Positions 34,123-45,432 of a stretch of 64,000 nt of DNA are shown here, in pieces. The first letter of the stretch is position 1, and every line of letters begins with the position of its first letter. The notes under the pieces are model-generated. The model was given only the letters and a program-made list of their open reading frames with translations. It was not told the DNA's origin and ran no database searches. This stretch comes from Tetracentron sinense. Its lineage: Eukaryota; Streptophyta; Magnoliopsida; Trochodendrales; Trochodendraceae. The position numbers and the translations under genes are program-made. The stretch covers positions 8,374,501 to 8,438,500 of the forward strand of contig CM026571.1 of the NCBI GenBank assembly GCA_015143295.1, written 5' to 3'.

Positions 34123-35960
34123 CTTTTTTTGGTTGGAAAGCAGTATCTATTAAAGACCAAAATGCCTAGGATACACAACCCTCAGAAAGCAGTCCTGGGC
34201 CAGGCTAACTGGAAGAAAGGAAGAGTTGTGAAAATTTAGATTCTTAACACTATCTAAAAGCGCTTGTTGAGCATGAGAATGGGCCTCACCATTAGTGGAC
34301 CAAGGAGCATATTTAAAGATGACTATACCGCACAACCTCTTTAGCTGATGGATATCATCCATTACAGAGAGAACCTCCTAGTGGGGGAGCTCAGGCATAC
34401 CATTAAGGTAGTCAATAATCTCTTTGGAATCAAATTCTAGAATTATCCGCGGTCATCGAAAATCCAACGCTGATTGGAGCCCCAACCGAATTGCTTCACC
34501 TTCAGTCTGACGGCTGTTGTCTCCCCCTAATGGTTTCCTCCTTCGGAATAAAAACACTTCAAGGTGATCCCGAGCGACAACTCCTGCCCCATCTACTAGA
34601 CCACCACTGATAGCTGCTCCATTGACATTTATTTTGACCCATCCCCACTCCGGAGCTACCCACTTAATCAAAGAGTGGTCCTCCAATTGAGGCTTCGTAT
34701 TGCTAACATCAAGAGAGGAATATAATTCCTGAATAAAACTTCGAGGGACTAAATAATCTGTCTAGGATCTGGCACAACCCTATTAAAAATAACATTATTT
34801 CGAAGTTTCTATATGAACCATAAGGTGGACGCCAAACGAATACTCAGATGAGAGGCTCCACCAAACTCAAGGTGGGACGTTCATCCAGCCCACCATTGTC
34901 TGAAGGTAATCTCTCTCATAGCCGGCAATTGTAAAGCTAAAACTGACCCAAAACCAAATGCTCCAAGAACATGGGCACTCCAAGAAGAGGTGAGAGATGT
35001 TTTCGGGCTGAGAATGGCACAAGGCACACATACCTTTAGTCTGCAATTTTTTCTTTCGAAGATTATCCAAAATAGAAACCGCATTATGACATAGCCTCCA
35101 AAGAAACAACTTAATCTTAGGGGGCACCAGAATTTTCCGCATTTTCTTCCAAAAAGACCCCCAACCGATCATCATCTAAAGAGCTTGAAGATGGATTTCT
35201 GCTTTCTATATACTGTTTAGCAAGATGTGAGGCTAAGCTTACCTTGAAAGTGCTTGACTTAGAGAAGTGCCAAATCCTTCTATCTAGAGCATCAAGTGCA
35301 CTAATTGGAATCTTCTTTATCTCCACTATAGAGTTTCCCGAAACCAGCCTTTCCAAAAGATCCACATTCCATGTACGAGTGTCATGATAAATCAAATTTG
35401 AAACTCGAACATCCTTCAAAGAATACCTATGAATGGGAACAAGTTTGAACTGAGGAAGACTTGGAACCCAGGGATCCTCTCCTGCCAACACCTGGTCCCT
35501 TGTTGTTCCAATCTGCCAATGCACTCCTTTCGCCAAAATTTCTCGGCTGGCCAATAAGCTGCGCCATGCCCATGAGGGGCGGGATCCCATTTTTGCGGAA
35601 AGAAAATTTGTGCAAGGGAAATAAATTGCTTTATATACATTCGTCAATAAAGAAGATGGTTGCTCCAAAAGCCACCATCCTTGCTTGGCTAGCAACCCCA
35701 AGTTGAAGGCTTGTAAATCCCTCATACTCATACCACCTTGATCCTTTGGTAGACACAGACGCTTCCAACTCACCCAATGTATTTTCTTGTCTTGCACATG
35801 ACTCCACCAGAATTTTGCAGTGGCTGAATTGAGATCATATATCCACCCTTTTGGAGATTGAAAGCAATTCATTGCGTACACCGGGATAGCTTGGGCAACA
35901 AATTGAATCAATACACCCCTCCCTACTTGAGATAACATCTTCACTGGGATAGCTTAGACC
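34123..35960 (-). mobile_element. 5'-truncated L1-type LINE inserted in the copia remnant
   Basis: Minus strand: C-terminal part of the RT ORF (35117-35944, MKMLSQVGRGVLIQFVAQAI, then AKFWWSHVQDKKIHWVSWKR), a zinc-finger region CALC-HSQPENISH-LFLEC (34867-35175), and an RNase H tail (34453-34686, WVKINVNGAAISGG). It ends with a short A-run (T-run at 34124-34130), immediately followed by copia protease-region sequence. Frameshifts separate the parts. The 5' end is lost near 35960, as usual for LINE insertions. No clean target duplication. Confidence 0.8.
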
Positions 35961-35965
35961 ACCAT

Positions 35966-36086
35966 GAATGGACAAATTAGTACTTTTCAAAAAGTCTCAA
36001 TTTTCTTTCTCACATAGCTTTACACTGATTAGTACTCTTCAAAAAGTCTCAATTTTCTTTCTCACGTAGCTTTACACTGAGACACC
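35966..36086. repeat. two-copy direct repeat of about 53 bp
   Basis: TTAGTACTYTTCAAAAAGTC followed by TCAATTTTCTTTCTCACRTA is present twice in tandem. No coding meaning. It borders the LINE 5' break and could be a trace of that insertion. Confidence 0.7.
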
Positions 36087-36567
36087 CTGTTGTGCCTTTG
36101 TCTTGCATTCAGGTCATTACAGAGTATTTGACTCAAGCAAGACTAATCTGGCTCGAGCGGAAAGTTCACTCAAGCGAGAAGTATTGCGCTAGAGCGAATT
36201 TGCAAATCTAGTAACTTTGTAATCTAACTGAGCCATTAAAGCTCTCGGCTTCCTCGACCGAACATGCAAGTCAAAACAATTATTATGGAATCTAGTTTTC
36301 TACTGAGTATATAGTATTATTCAGTCTAGGGTTTCTCAGATAGTGATTTTGCAGAGAACAAAAATTGATTTGAGAGTTTGTGAGGGAGTGATCTTTGTAT
36401 TCTCTTTACTTTTTACTAGTGAAGAATGCAACCTTTCCATGAACATAGCCCATATTGGGTGAACCATGCAAATCTTATGTTCTTGTGTGTAATTTTTTTT
36501 TTTTCATTTTTCAAGTTATTTTCACCAGAATACCGACTTGTGATTGCTCTCAAGCCTTCCTTTTCAC
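36087..36567. other. intergenic sequence, no gene recognised
   Basis: Contains CTCRAGC-like words but no coding or terminal-repeat structure. Confidence 0.35.
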
Positions 36568-36870
36568 TTAGGGTTCATTCTTTTGGTGAGACTTTCAAAG
36601 CTTTTCACTTCGGACTTTGTCATGGTGGTTGATAGGAAACTTGAGTCACTTTATCAAAGTTTCTCACAAAATTAATTCTTACCATCATGGGATTTCAAGT
36701 CTTTTCATTTTTTGTGAGATTTGAAATCATTCATTTTGCTCCATTTGAGGTCTTACGGGAATTGCAATCCAAGAGATGAAAATCATGATAGATGTAGTTC
36801 TCAAGAAAATGAATATGGTCAAGTGACAACTTGCAAAGTGATGAACCAAAGAACGGACCCTAAACTTATA
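36568..36870. mobile_element. MITE copy (family of 24386-24679)
   Basis: Ends TAGGGTTCATTCTTTTGGTG and (reverse complement) TAGGGTCCGTTCTTTGGTTC, with interior matching the 24.4-kb copy through GATTTGAAATCATTCATTTT and neighbouring blocks. A further copy begins directly after it. Confidence 0.65.
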
Positions 36871-36902
36871 AAGCTTGCAATTTGCATTTTTTCATGCTAG
36901 TT

Positions 36903-36962
36903 ATTAAGAAATTTGAGTCACTTTATAAGGTTTTTTTTTTAACAATATTAATTCTTACTAGT
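36903..36962. mobile_element. left part of a MITE copy split by an LTR insertion
   Basis: AAGAAATTTGAGTCACTTTA and the following bases match the interior of the 24.4-kb MITE. The match stops at CTAGT (36958-36962) and resumes at 41301. Confidence 0.65.
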
Positions 36963-37434
36963 TGTGAACAAGGATTTCGGTCCCCGCCCACAAGGAGGGA
37001 TGCAGTTCTGGCGATGTGGTCAGTTGATTTCATGTTTAGAGTCGCCACTTATTTATTCGGTAGGGATAAGTCCCGTATAATGGATAAGGTCTTGGTTTGC
37101 TTAGAGTTCTAGGTAAGAGGTTCAGTTAAGCCCGGGGAAGATGTTAGGCACCTCGGCACTTCCGTTTTACAACGGTTCCTTACTTACTAGGTTTAAGCCA
37201 ATTAAGTTCAAGTTGTTAGTCAAATACCGTTGATTTAGTTTATGCTAATCCAAGAAAGGGGAAAGCTAAACTAGGGTCGGGTCCGAGTTGGGCTTCCTAT
37301 GTACTCACATTGGGGTGAGATCAGATCGAGCGTAGTTCTGACATGTGAGCTCGTGCCGAGGCTAAGGAGAGTGTGTTGTGTGTGCACCAAGGGTGGCTTG
37401 TCCGATAGACTAGGGTTGAGTTGATCGGGTTGGT

Positions 37435-37546
37435 CAAGTGCTTGGTTTGATTGGGCCCGGCAGGCCAAGGTTGAAGCCCGGTAGGCTTAGGCCCGGTTGG
37501 CCATAAGTTCGGTAGACTAAGGTTTAGCCTGGTAGGCTAGGGGTGA
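37435..37546. repeat. GGCCCGGTAGGC tandem repeat, left block
   Basis: Degenerate units of about 20 bases around CCCGGTAGGCTTAGG. The array continues on the far side of the nested insertion (39191-39350), showing that the insertion split it. Confidence 0.75.
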
Positions 37547-37549
37547 GCC

Positions 37550-39190
37550 TGATGTTACAACTTAATTTAATCCAAATTAATGGACATAAAATCAAGAGTA
37601 AAAATAATATACTTGCAAGTGCACAAGTGACACAGTTGATGTATCTGGTGAGCACAGGGTCGAATCCACAGGGATTGACTATTGTGCAACAAGAATTAAG
37701 GAAACGAAATCTAGAGAAAAGAGAGATTTAAAATCGGTTTTCCACTCAATGAGAATGGAGCAAAAATCACTGATAACTGTAAAACAATGAAAAAAGAGGT
37801 CTAAGGTTTCAGGAAAATCCACCTATCCCTCCTTATGCTTAGATTTGGATGAAAACACATCTAGAACTAAATAAAGATTTAATCTAGATGGAAAATTATA
37901 CGATAAAACCACTGACCATTAAATTCAATTGAATAATTAGAAAAATTTGAAGAGTACTTTGTATCTAACTCACAGGGGACCTAAGCATTCCATATATCAA
38001 TAGATCATATGAAATCAAAGAGCATATAGAGAAGAACAATTAACCAAAATAAGAACTATTCAATTAAAATTAATGATCAAACCATCCACATCATCCACAT
38101 AAATCAGAAAAAGGTTTCAATTCCCTAACCTTAGAAGGGTGTTTAGCCAACCATGATTGGAGTTGTCATCCTCCTTAATGGTGTTCCAAACATTACAATA
38201 AAATAGCTCAAGAAAAAACTAAAATAAGAAGAGAGAAAAGAGAATGAGAAAAGATCAGATAGCCCCAAAAGTCTTCACTTTAGGTTTATATAGACTGAAG
38301 GGAAGAAGAGAAGGGAAAAAAAAACAAAAGAGAAACTTCTAATTCCAAAATTCCAACCAAAATTGCACTTCCCTCCACTTGATGACATGTTTTGACTCCT
38401 TAAATATCCAAATTAGGAGATCTTTGTGAAATATAATTTTGTTCCCCTTTAAGTCTTCTTTCCAAAACATCAAACCTTGCCTTAATCCGAATTTTAAGTC
38501 AAAAGTTATGTCCAAATTAGTAAGTACTGTCCAGATTAGGCGGGAATCCGAGAAATCCTCATTCTTTGTTTGGGATTGGTTGCTAAATAATAGCACTCCT
38601 CTAGCCATCCACGAAATTTCTTGTTTTTCTTGTAGATTTAGTTGACCTCCATTAAGTTCCTTACTTGAATTCCAAAATCCACCCAAAATAAAGAGTTCTT
38701 GTGACCAAAATATGCTTTCTCCTTTTTTCTGAAATAGAAACATCAATATAGCACACTTCTTCTTTCTAATTCAAGAGAGTTCCACCATTTTTATGCCAAA
38801 ATCATATTAATCCATATCTTTCTAAGATTCTCCAACCATGTTGTAGAATCTTTCTATACTTGGTCTTGGGCTTTGACTCTTTGGATCTTTGAGTTGGACA
38901 TAGGTTATTTGAAACTTTGGACTTCTTGAATCCCGAGAGTGGTCTGGGGTTAGGATTCCTGCAAAAAAAATAAATACACGTAATAAGTCTCTCTTAAAAA
39001 TATTTTGCATGCGGCCTTCCAAGACATATATGAACACATGCAAATGTATCATGAAAATTAAGAGAAAGAGGACAATGCAATGGTGAGAAGAAAATACACC
39101 ACTTTACGTGTAAAAATGAAGATATAAATCAAAGAAGTATAATAATGCTTATTTAAATGAGGATAATTAAGCAAAATTAAGCACTTATCA
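37550..39190 (-). mobile_element. nested solo-LTR-like insertion (Athila-like), 1.64 kb
   Basis: The minus strand begins TGATAAGTGCTTAATTTTGC and ends AAGTTGTAACATCA, with TGTGGATTCGACCCTGTGC near its 3' end, a segment I associate with gypsy (Athila-type) LTRs. It splits the GGCCCGGTAGGCC array. No convincing 5-base duplication is seen, because the target itself is repetitive. No internal coding domain. Confidence 0.55.
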
Positions 39191-39350
39191 CCCGGCAGGC
39201 TAGGGATCGGCTCGGTAGGCCTAGGGTTAAGCTCGGTAGGCTTGGATCGGCCCAGTAGGCCAAGGGTAAGCCCGGTAGGCTTGGATCGGCCCGGTAGGCC
39301 AAGGGTTAAGCCCGGTAGGCTTGGATTGGCCCGGTAGGCCAAGGGTTGAA
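39191..39350. repeat. GGCCCGGTAGGCC tandem repeat, right block
   Basis: About four units of roughly 40 bases alternating GGCCCGGTAGGCCAAGGGT and AAGCCCGGTAGGCTTGGAT. Confidence 0.85.
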
Positions 39351-41305
39351 GGTCCAAGTTTGCATTATGGATTTTAGGGGCTTTTCCCAAAATTGCCCGA
39401 GTTAAATGAGCTAACCATGGTTAAACATGAGTTTTAACCATGGTTAGTCCGGATAACTAAGGTAGGGGCATGTTTTACATATTTTCTTGTCCTCTCAAAA
39501 TTTTCACGATTTTTGGGAATTAACCAAGGTTTAGATGAGTTTAACTGTGGTTAAACCAAGTGTTAACCATGATTAAGCTCATCTAACTATGGTTAGACAA
39601 TGCGCATGACCCAAAAATGATGTTTTCCGTCATTCTAGAATTTTTGGGATTTTTTTAGGACTTTCTTAGATTTTTTCAAATTGGTCAACTTAACTAACCA
39701 TGGTTAAGGTTTGACCATAGTCAAATTTAACCATGGTTAAGGCCAAGGAAGGCATGGGCAGACTTGGGCTGAGTCCCAGGGGTTAGGTGAGGTCCAATGG
39801 AGGGCCCCCAGGTGCTGTGGGCCCACTCTATAGGCTCAAAAATCCAAAATTTCAGGCTATCGGCAATGGGATTGCAGACAGTGCACATGATTTTTTCTGA
39901 TTTTTGAGGGTCTGTAACTTGAGTTACACAAGGAGTTAGGGGCCCCACAATATACCATTTTGAAGCCTGCGATGAATGGAAGGCAATGAGCTTGGTTTGG
40001 GCCTCAGGGGTAGCCTGGTATGGGCCCCACAGTGTGCCAAAATGGTCTGTTTGCATTGTCACATAAAATCATAGGTGTCGGTAATCTCATTACCGACAGC
40101 TTGACAGTTTGCAAAAAAGTGAATTTTAACCCTAGTTAGGATTGCCTATGGGTCTGGGTGTCTTCATGGAATTGTAGGGGAAGTCCAGAGGGTCCTAACC
40201 CTGCTCTGGTTTTGCCCATACAACACTCAAGGTGGGGCCCATAGGCCCTCAAACAATGTCCAATGGTGTCGGTACTGAGATTGCCTACACCATGCTGCTT
40301 TTTTTTTTTTTTAAATTTATGAAAATCCCCTCAAGGGGTGGCTACGGGGCTGGAACCAGGGGTTCCCTCATGATGTGAGGGACCCCCAAAACTCTGCTGA
40401 TACCATGAGAAGGTGGCTATACCCTTAGGGGGGTCTTCCACACCATGAAAGAGGTGGGAAGGACCCCCACAGTGGTTTTGTACCTACAAAATCGGAAAAG
40501 AATAGTCCCCTGGAAGGACCAGGGGCTCACAATGATATGTCAATTAAAGTGAAATGGGGTAGGGGGAAACCCTACCCTGCTGCAAGTCACCGGAGGTGCC
40601 GGTGGTGGACTGTGGTGGAGCTGTGGTGCGGCTATAGGCGGTGGTGCTGCTATGCGAAGGTGCAAGGGTGAGTTAGGGCTCTTGGGGGGATTGCTGGAGG
40701 TCTTAGGAGGCTTGAGAGAGGGTTTGGACTTAAGCAGGGGTTCAGATATGGGCTGTGGAGCTGAGTCCTAGGCTGTGGGGGGCACTGCCCTTTATAGGGA
40801 AGCTCAAGGGGGACTCAAGGGGCATTTGTACAATGCTAGGTGGGGCTACAGTAGCCGGAGAGGGAGTCTGCAGGCGGAGGAGTGGGTTGCATAGGCGTGC
40901 CTGAGCTGTGCAGGTGGGTGGTTGCACGCAGAAGTGGAAACCCAGGTGTGTCGACAATGGGATTGCCGACACCCTCAAATCTTTGCAAAAACTGGGTGTC
41001 GGTAATCCCATTACCGACCCCAGGGGATTTTTCCCATTAGGCTTTCGGCCCAGATCTGCATGCACTCAAGTGGGGTTTTTGAAATTTGATGGGGCCTAGG
41101 ATGAGATCTAAAGTTTTGAGGTCTTAGGGTTTAGACTAGGCTAGGCTAGGGCTAGGGCTCAGCTAGGCTTAACTAGGGTTGCAACCTAGGTCTTGCTAGG
41201 GTTAGGATTTACCTAGGGTTAAGGGGCCTTGGCTGGGGATTAACCATGGCTAAGATGCTTAACCATGGTTAGCTAGGGGTGTAAAAATTGGGTGCTTACA
41301 CTAGT

Positions 41306-41507
41306 TATCATCATGAGATTTTTATTATTTTTATGAGATCTTAAATCATTCATTTTGCTGCATTTGGAAGTCTTACCAAAATTGCAATCCACGAGGTGAA
41401 AAAAATGATGGATCTAGTTGATCATAAAAAGAAATGCATATTGTCAAATGATAAAACTTGCAAAGTGCCGGACTTTGTAAGTTTCAGCAAAAGAACAGAC
41501 CTTTGAT
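41306..41507. mobile_element. right part of the split MITE copy
   Basis: Continues the family sequence from TATCATCATGAGATTT to the terminal AAAAGAACAGACCTTT. Together with 36903-36962 it gives the pre-insertion MITE. Confidence 0.65.
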
Positions 41508-41550
41508 ATCCTTTTCACTAGAAATATCATTCTCAGGGTAACACTTTTTA

Positions 41551-41702
41551 GGGAAAGGCTTATGAGACTGCACACCAAAACCCAGTATTTTATATTTTTG
41601 GTGAAAATTGTCTTAGTTTTTTTTTCACTAAAACCTAAAATTCTTGGGTTTTGATGTGCGGCCTCGGTAGGTCTAAGACTGTGTAGTCTTATAAGACTTT
41701 CC
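41551..41702. mobile_element. MULE-type MITE, 152 bp
   Basis: Arms GGGAAAGGCTTATGAGACTG and (reverse complement) GGAAAGTCTTATAAGACTAC with further pairing at CAAAACCCA. Flanks CACTTTTTA and TACTTTTAA agree at seven of nine positions, an imperfect 9-base duplication. Confidence 0.6.
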
Positions 41703-41991
41703 TACTTTTAAAACATCACTTGAACTGAGACTCACCATTTCAAGGGCCCATATGAGAGATCACCAACATTATATCCGAACTCTTTTTTACTAGTTGTCTT
41801 CACTTCTATAAGCTTAATTTCACCTTGAGAATGCAATAACAAAGATGATTACCATCACCTAGTAGCCTAATTCAGCCTCGTGGACACAATGTGATTCCTA
41901 GTCAATTATTGTGGCCTAGTATGGGGACTCAAATGCAAAGAGACGAAGATATTTATTGGGTTTAACATGGTTAAATCAAAAAAGATCAAAA

Positions 41992-42917
41992 TACAGAAAA
42001 ACATGGGGTTTTTCCCCAAAAATAGGCTCAAACGTTTAACGGATCTCTAAAATAGGTCATGACTTTTCAAAATAACTTTTTTAGGCTTAGGCATGTGTGA
42101 TCGTAGCACACGTGTGAGACTTATGTTTATATGGACTAAAATGCCATTTTATCTATAAGAAAGAGAGAAACATCGTTCTTCTATTACTTCTCACAAGGAA
42201 AATGGGACATTGTTCTTGCTCGTTCTACGCAATTCATAGGGTGTAGTGGTAAGGGTTCGTTCATATACATTATATCATCTCCATTTGTAATAATTTCTCC
42301 ATTCATACGCTTTTTTCGTTGTTTTAGTGTTCGAGTTCATTCCAATCTCTTCTTTGTTATTTCATTTCCCCTGTTTAAGGGGTTTTTATCATCTTCATTT
42401 GTAACATTCTCGCCATTTATAGGCTTTTTTTTTTTTTTTGTTGTTTTAGTATTTGAATCCATTCCATTTTTTTTCTTAAAAGGGGTTTTTCCTATATTGG
42501 TTTTGTTAGATTTATTGCTATGATATCCCTTAGTATTAATTGAGGGAAATTACAAATAAAAATGATAAAGCCCCCTTAAATAGGAAAATTGAAAGAACAA
42601 AAAAGTGATTAAAATGAATTCAAACACTAAAATGACGAAATAAGCCTACAAATGGAACTTATATTTCTAATGAAGATGATAATGTATATCAACGAACTCT
42701 TACCTCTACACCCTATGAATCACGTCGAATGAGCAAAAACAGCTAGACCCCATTTTGGTTGCGTAGAAGGAATAAGAATAGGGAGAAGAGTGTTTTTCTC
42801 TTTCGTAGAGAGAATGGGGCATTTTGGTCCATCTAGGCTTAAGTCTCACACTAATGCAACGCTAAAAAAGATATTTTGAAAAGTTAGAGCCTATTTTGAA
42901 AAATATCCCAAAACATT
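41992..42917. mobile_element. long palindromic foldback element, about 0.93 kb
   Basis: Two arms of roughly 400 bases are imperfect reverse complements, from GGGGTTTTTCCCC / GGGATATTTTTC outward, through AAAATAGGCTC, GTGTGAGACTTA, GGGTGTAG-GTAAG and CATTTGTA blocks to near the centre. The left arm holds an inner duplication (CATTYRTAGGCTTTTTTCG-like, about 42290 and 42412). AAAACAT occurs directly at both edges. The downstream flank of the P450 unit at 61 kb lacks this insert, so it is a later arrival. Confidence 0.7.
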
Positions 42918-43181
42918 TTCCCTGCACATGATCATCAATCAAGGAATAACACTTTCAAGTAAATAATGGAGAGATTTTAAGATAAAACTAGAATTTTTGC
43001 ACATGTTCATCAACCATCGAATAATAGTCTATAGGAGCTCGACATGCGAACACAATCATTGACTCCTCGCAGAGAATTTTTAAGGTGAAACTAGAAATCA
43101 TTTTTTCAACTTATAAAGCACTATAATGGGCTATTGATACATAACTACCCCACCAACATCTGATATATTTGTGATACAAAG

Positions 43182-43667
43182 CAATGTTACCTGGTTCGCC
43201 GGTTCGCTTGGTTCAAATTTGGGTTTGCGGTTCGTATTTTGCCACTCTAGAGTGAACCCGGTTCGCTAGGGGTAGGATGAGATAATTCGTTTTTCGGTTC
43301 ACTTAGGTTCTTTAGTTGGGTTCGCTAGCTTGGTTCACTACTTAGGCATGTAAAACAAAATATATATTTTATATTATATTATAAAAATATATATCTTTTA
43401 ATCATGTAAATAATATATTACAATTACTTATTCAAAAATAATTAAAAAAAAATGCCTTTTTTATTAACGGGTTGTGAACTCAAAGTATAAATTTGCTAGA
43501 CCTAATGAAAATCATCAGCGAGTTTCAATAAAAAATTTGATAAACTAAGATTGTTTTGAAACCACTCTGTAGTTCGCTCAATTTCACGAACCAAACTGAG
43601 CCATGAACCAGTTCGGGTTCACTCGGTTCGCGGTTCGCTATAGCATGTAGCGAACTTGGTAACCTTG
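43182..43667. mobile_element. hAT-type non-autonomous element, 486 bp
   Basis: Ends CAATGTTACC and (reverse complement) CAAGGTTACC; 8-base direct repeat ATACAAAG at 43174-43181 and 43668-43675. Interior is rich in GGTTCGC/GCGAACC words. The paralogous P450 downstream flank near 55833 (TTTGTCAAACAAAGCAAAGG) shows the site without the insert. No transposase ORF. Confidence 0.85.
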
Positions 43668-43819
43668 ATACAAAGCAAAGGAATCAACATTAAATATAGA
43701 ACTAGTGACAAAGACATGTGACGTCAAGGAGAATGAACCAGTCCTTAATTATTTTCTTACTTCAGGAATGAGTAGTAGAGCTTGTTCCTTCTACAATATT
43801 ACCCCGAACTTCTCCTTGG

Positions 43820-44850
43820 TTATTTTCTTACTTTAGGAATGAGGGGTAGGGGTTTTTCCTTATGTAACGTTGCAGAGAACTTCTCAACATTCATGTCTAT
43901 CTTGTCTGGGTCCATTTCTTGCGGAAGAGACCAATCAAAGAAGTGGATCAAAGAAGCAAGAATCAAAGGAATTTGATTAGCAGCCATGGGTAGACCAGGA
44001 CAGATTCTCCTTCCTTCACCAAAAGGTAAAAGTTTGAAATCGTTCCCTTTGAAGTCCAAGTCCGAGTTGAGGAACCACTCTGGCTTAAAGGTTCATGGTT
44101 GTCCCAAGTCCCGGGGTCTCGACCGATTGCCCACACGTTCACCTACACTTGAGAGTCCTGAGGAATAGTGTAATTCATTACCTTGCATGAGTCTAGAGCA
44201 CAGTGAGGTAGAAGAAATGGTGCTGGAGGGTGTAATCTCAGTGTTTCTTTGACACAGGCATTTAGATAGGATAGGTGAGGTAGATTGGAGTCTTTTATTA
44301 CAATTTCCTTGATTTCTCTTGTGAGTTCTTCCCGGAGTTTTTTCATGACCTCTTGATTCTTCATCAACTCCGTCATTGCCCACTCGATGGTTGTGCTACT
44401 AGTGGCGGAACCAGCAGTGAATAGCTCCTGCTGATACAAAAACCAAATCAGACCAAACATCAAAAAGAGAGAGAGCTAACAACAAGCAAGTGGTTGATCT
44501 GATCATCGCTAAATGTATGGTGAATTAGAACGTCCATGAAATCTCGTTGGCTCGAAATATCCCCACCTTTTCCATCCCTTCGATCTTTGAGGATAGTCAC
44601 CCACCAAGCACAAACTCTCCCACACAACACCATGGACTCCTTTCTTAGATTCTGAATACCAAATCCTCCTAAGATATTGGGATAAAAATCATCTAAATTA
44701 GGAGTAGAAGCTATCTCGATACTTCTATAGACAAGTTCATTCATCTCTTCAACCATGCTCTTATCCTCCAAGTTGATAAAATCTTTTGATACCAAAAGAT
44801 TACTCAACATATTCTTAAGATTAAAGAATATCAAGGGCTGACATTTGTAA
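43820..44850 (-). pseudogene. CYP80-like P450 pseudogene, copy A
   Basis: Minus strand. Exon 1 survives only from its middle (about 44460-44825: NLLVSKDFINLEDKSM to DDQINHLLV); the first half of the protein is missing. Exon 2 starts ELFTAGSATSSTTIEW (about 44432) and keeps KETLRLHPPAP, but has a TAG in place of the TGG codon found in copy C (44143-44145) and a one-base deletion near 44098 (compare copy C), before resuming as DFKGNDFKLLPFGEGRRICPG to the end at 43820. The heme loop reads FGEG instead of FGAG. Very similar to the intact gene at 55.9-57.5 kb, so it is its close duplicate. Confidence 0.9.
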
Positions 44851-45079
44851 CCAATTAAATGCATGTCACTTCTCCAAATTAAGGACCATGCAATTGGAGG
44901 AGGGTGATATAGTATGGATCGAGTAAGATAATAAAGTGATATGAGAAAGAGGGTGATTTGAATATGAATTAATTAGATTAGATTTGATTTGATTGAAATT
45001 TCCTACTATAATAGAAAAATTGAATTATTTATTTAAACCCTCTTTGGGTCTTTGTAAAATAATCAAATCTATCAATAAT

Positions 45080-45245
45080 ATTGAGTTTCTTTAATTTGTA
45101 GTCGAGGAAAAATTCTCTTTCCACCACCAAACAGTATGAGTTCGGAGTTGTCCCATTGAAATCCAAATCCAAGTCAAGGAATTGCTCGGGGTTTGAAATT
45201 GCAGGTCTATCCAAATTGCAGGATCTTTTTCAACTGGGTTTGCAA
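45080..45245 (-). pseudogene. P450 exon-2 relic
   Basis: Minus strand reads, across frames, EKDPAIWID then NPEQFLDLDLDFNG, matching the GRDPxTWxDPLxFxPERFLNSDLDFKGN region of the neighbouring P450s. Heavily diverged and only about 55 codons long. It is older than the other copies. Confidence 0.6.
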
Positions 45246-45258
45246 CTAACACAATCAC

Positions 45259-45432
45259 AGGGGTAGCTCAATTGGTTTTGGGGTTGGGAGAGATCCCTAA
45301 GGTCTCAAGTTCAACTCCTCCTGTGCTGACCCGATGCACATGGTTTGCGGGTGATTGCGTGCGTCGGAAGGGACTAGTCCTTCCTTGTTAGGGTTGGGAC
45401 ACCCTCCATCAACAAAAACAAAAATTAACAGT
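45259..45432 (+). mobile_element. SINE with clear tRNA-like promoter
   Basis: GGGGTAGCTCAATTGGTTTT carries an A-box; AAGTTCAACTCC near 45306-45318 is the B-box; the 3' end is CAACAAAAACAAAAATTAAC. AACTAACA before and AATTAACA after may be the target duplication. Inserted next to the P450 relic. Confidence 0.75.

Larger units (their letters stand above)
36963..41300 (+). mobile_element. 4.3-kb Ogre/Tat-like solo LTR with nested insertion
   Basis: Begins TGTGAACAAGG and ends TTGGGTGCTTACA, flanked by CTAGT on both sides (36958-36962, 41301-41305): canonical TG...CA plus a 5-base target duplication. No gag or pol lies inside. The first 250 bases carry GAGTCGCCACTTATTTATTC and GTTAGGCACCTCGGCACTTC, segments I associate with the very long LTRs of Ogre/Tat elements. 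The body contains a GGCCCGGTAGGCC tandem repeat, many CCATGG-centred TTAACCATGGTTAA words, and palindromes of type GTCGGTAAT-ATTACCGAC. Removing the nested 1.64 kb leaves about 2.7 kb. Direction assumed from the left-end motifs. Confidence 0.7.

Noticed and set aside
34123..36000. LINE target-site duplication GTACAAGT / GTACTAAT
   Set aside because: Too short and mismatched to support; the LINE's 5' edge is not precise.
37271..37468. Minus-strand ORF in the LTR
   Set aside because: Part of the LTR and its GGCCCGGTAGGC repeat; no conserved domain.
37640..37680. GGGTCGAATCCACAGGGATT as a tRNA B-box
   Set aside because: No A-box or cloverleaf around it; it is an LTR-type segment.
40742..41065. 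107-codon ORF in the Ogre-like LTR
   Set aside because: Proline/serine-rich translation of non-coding LTR; no supporting evidence.
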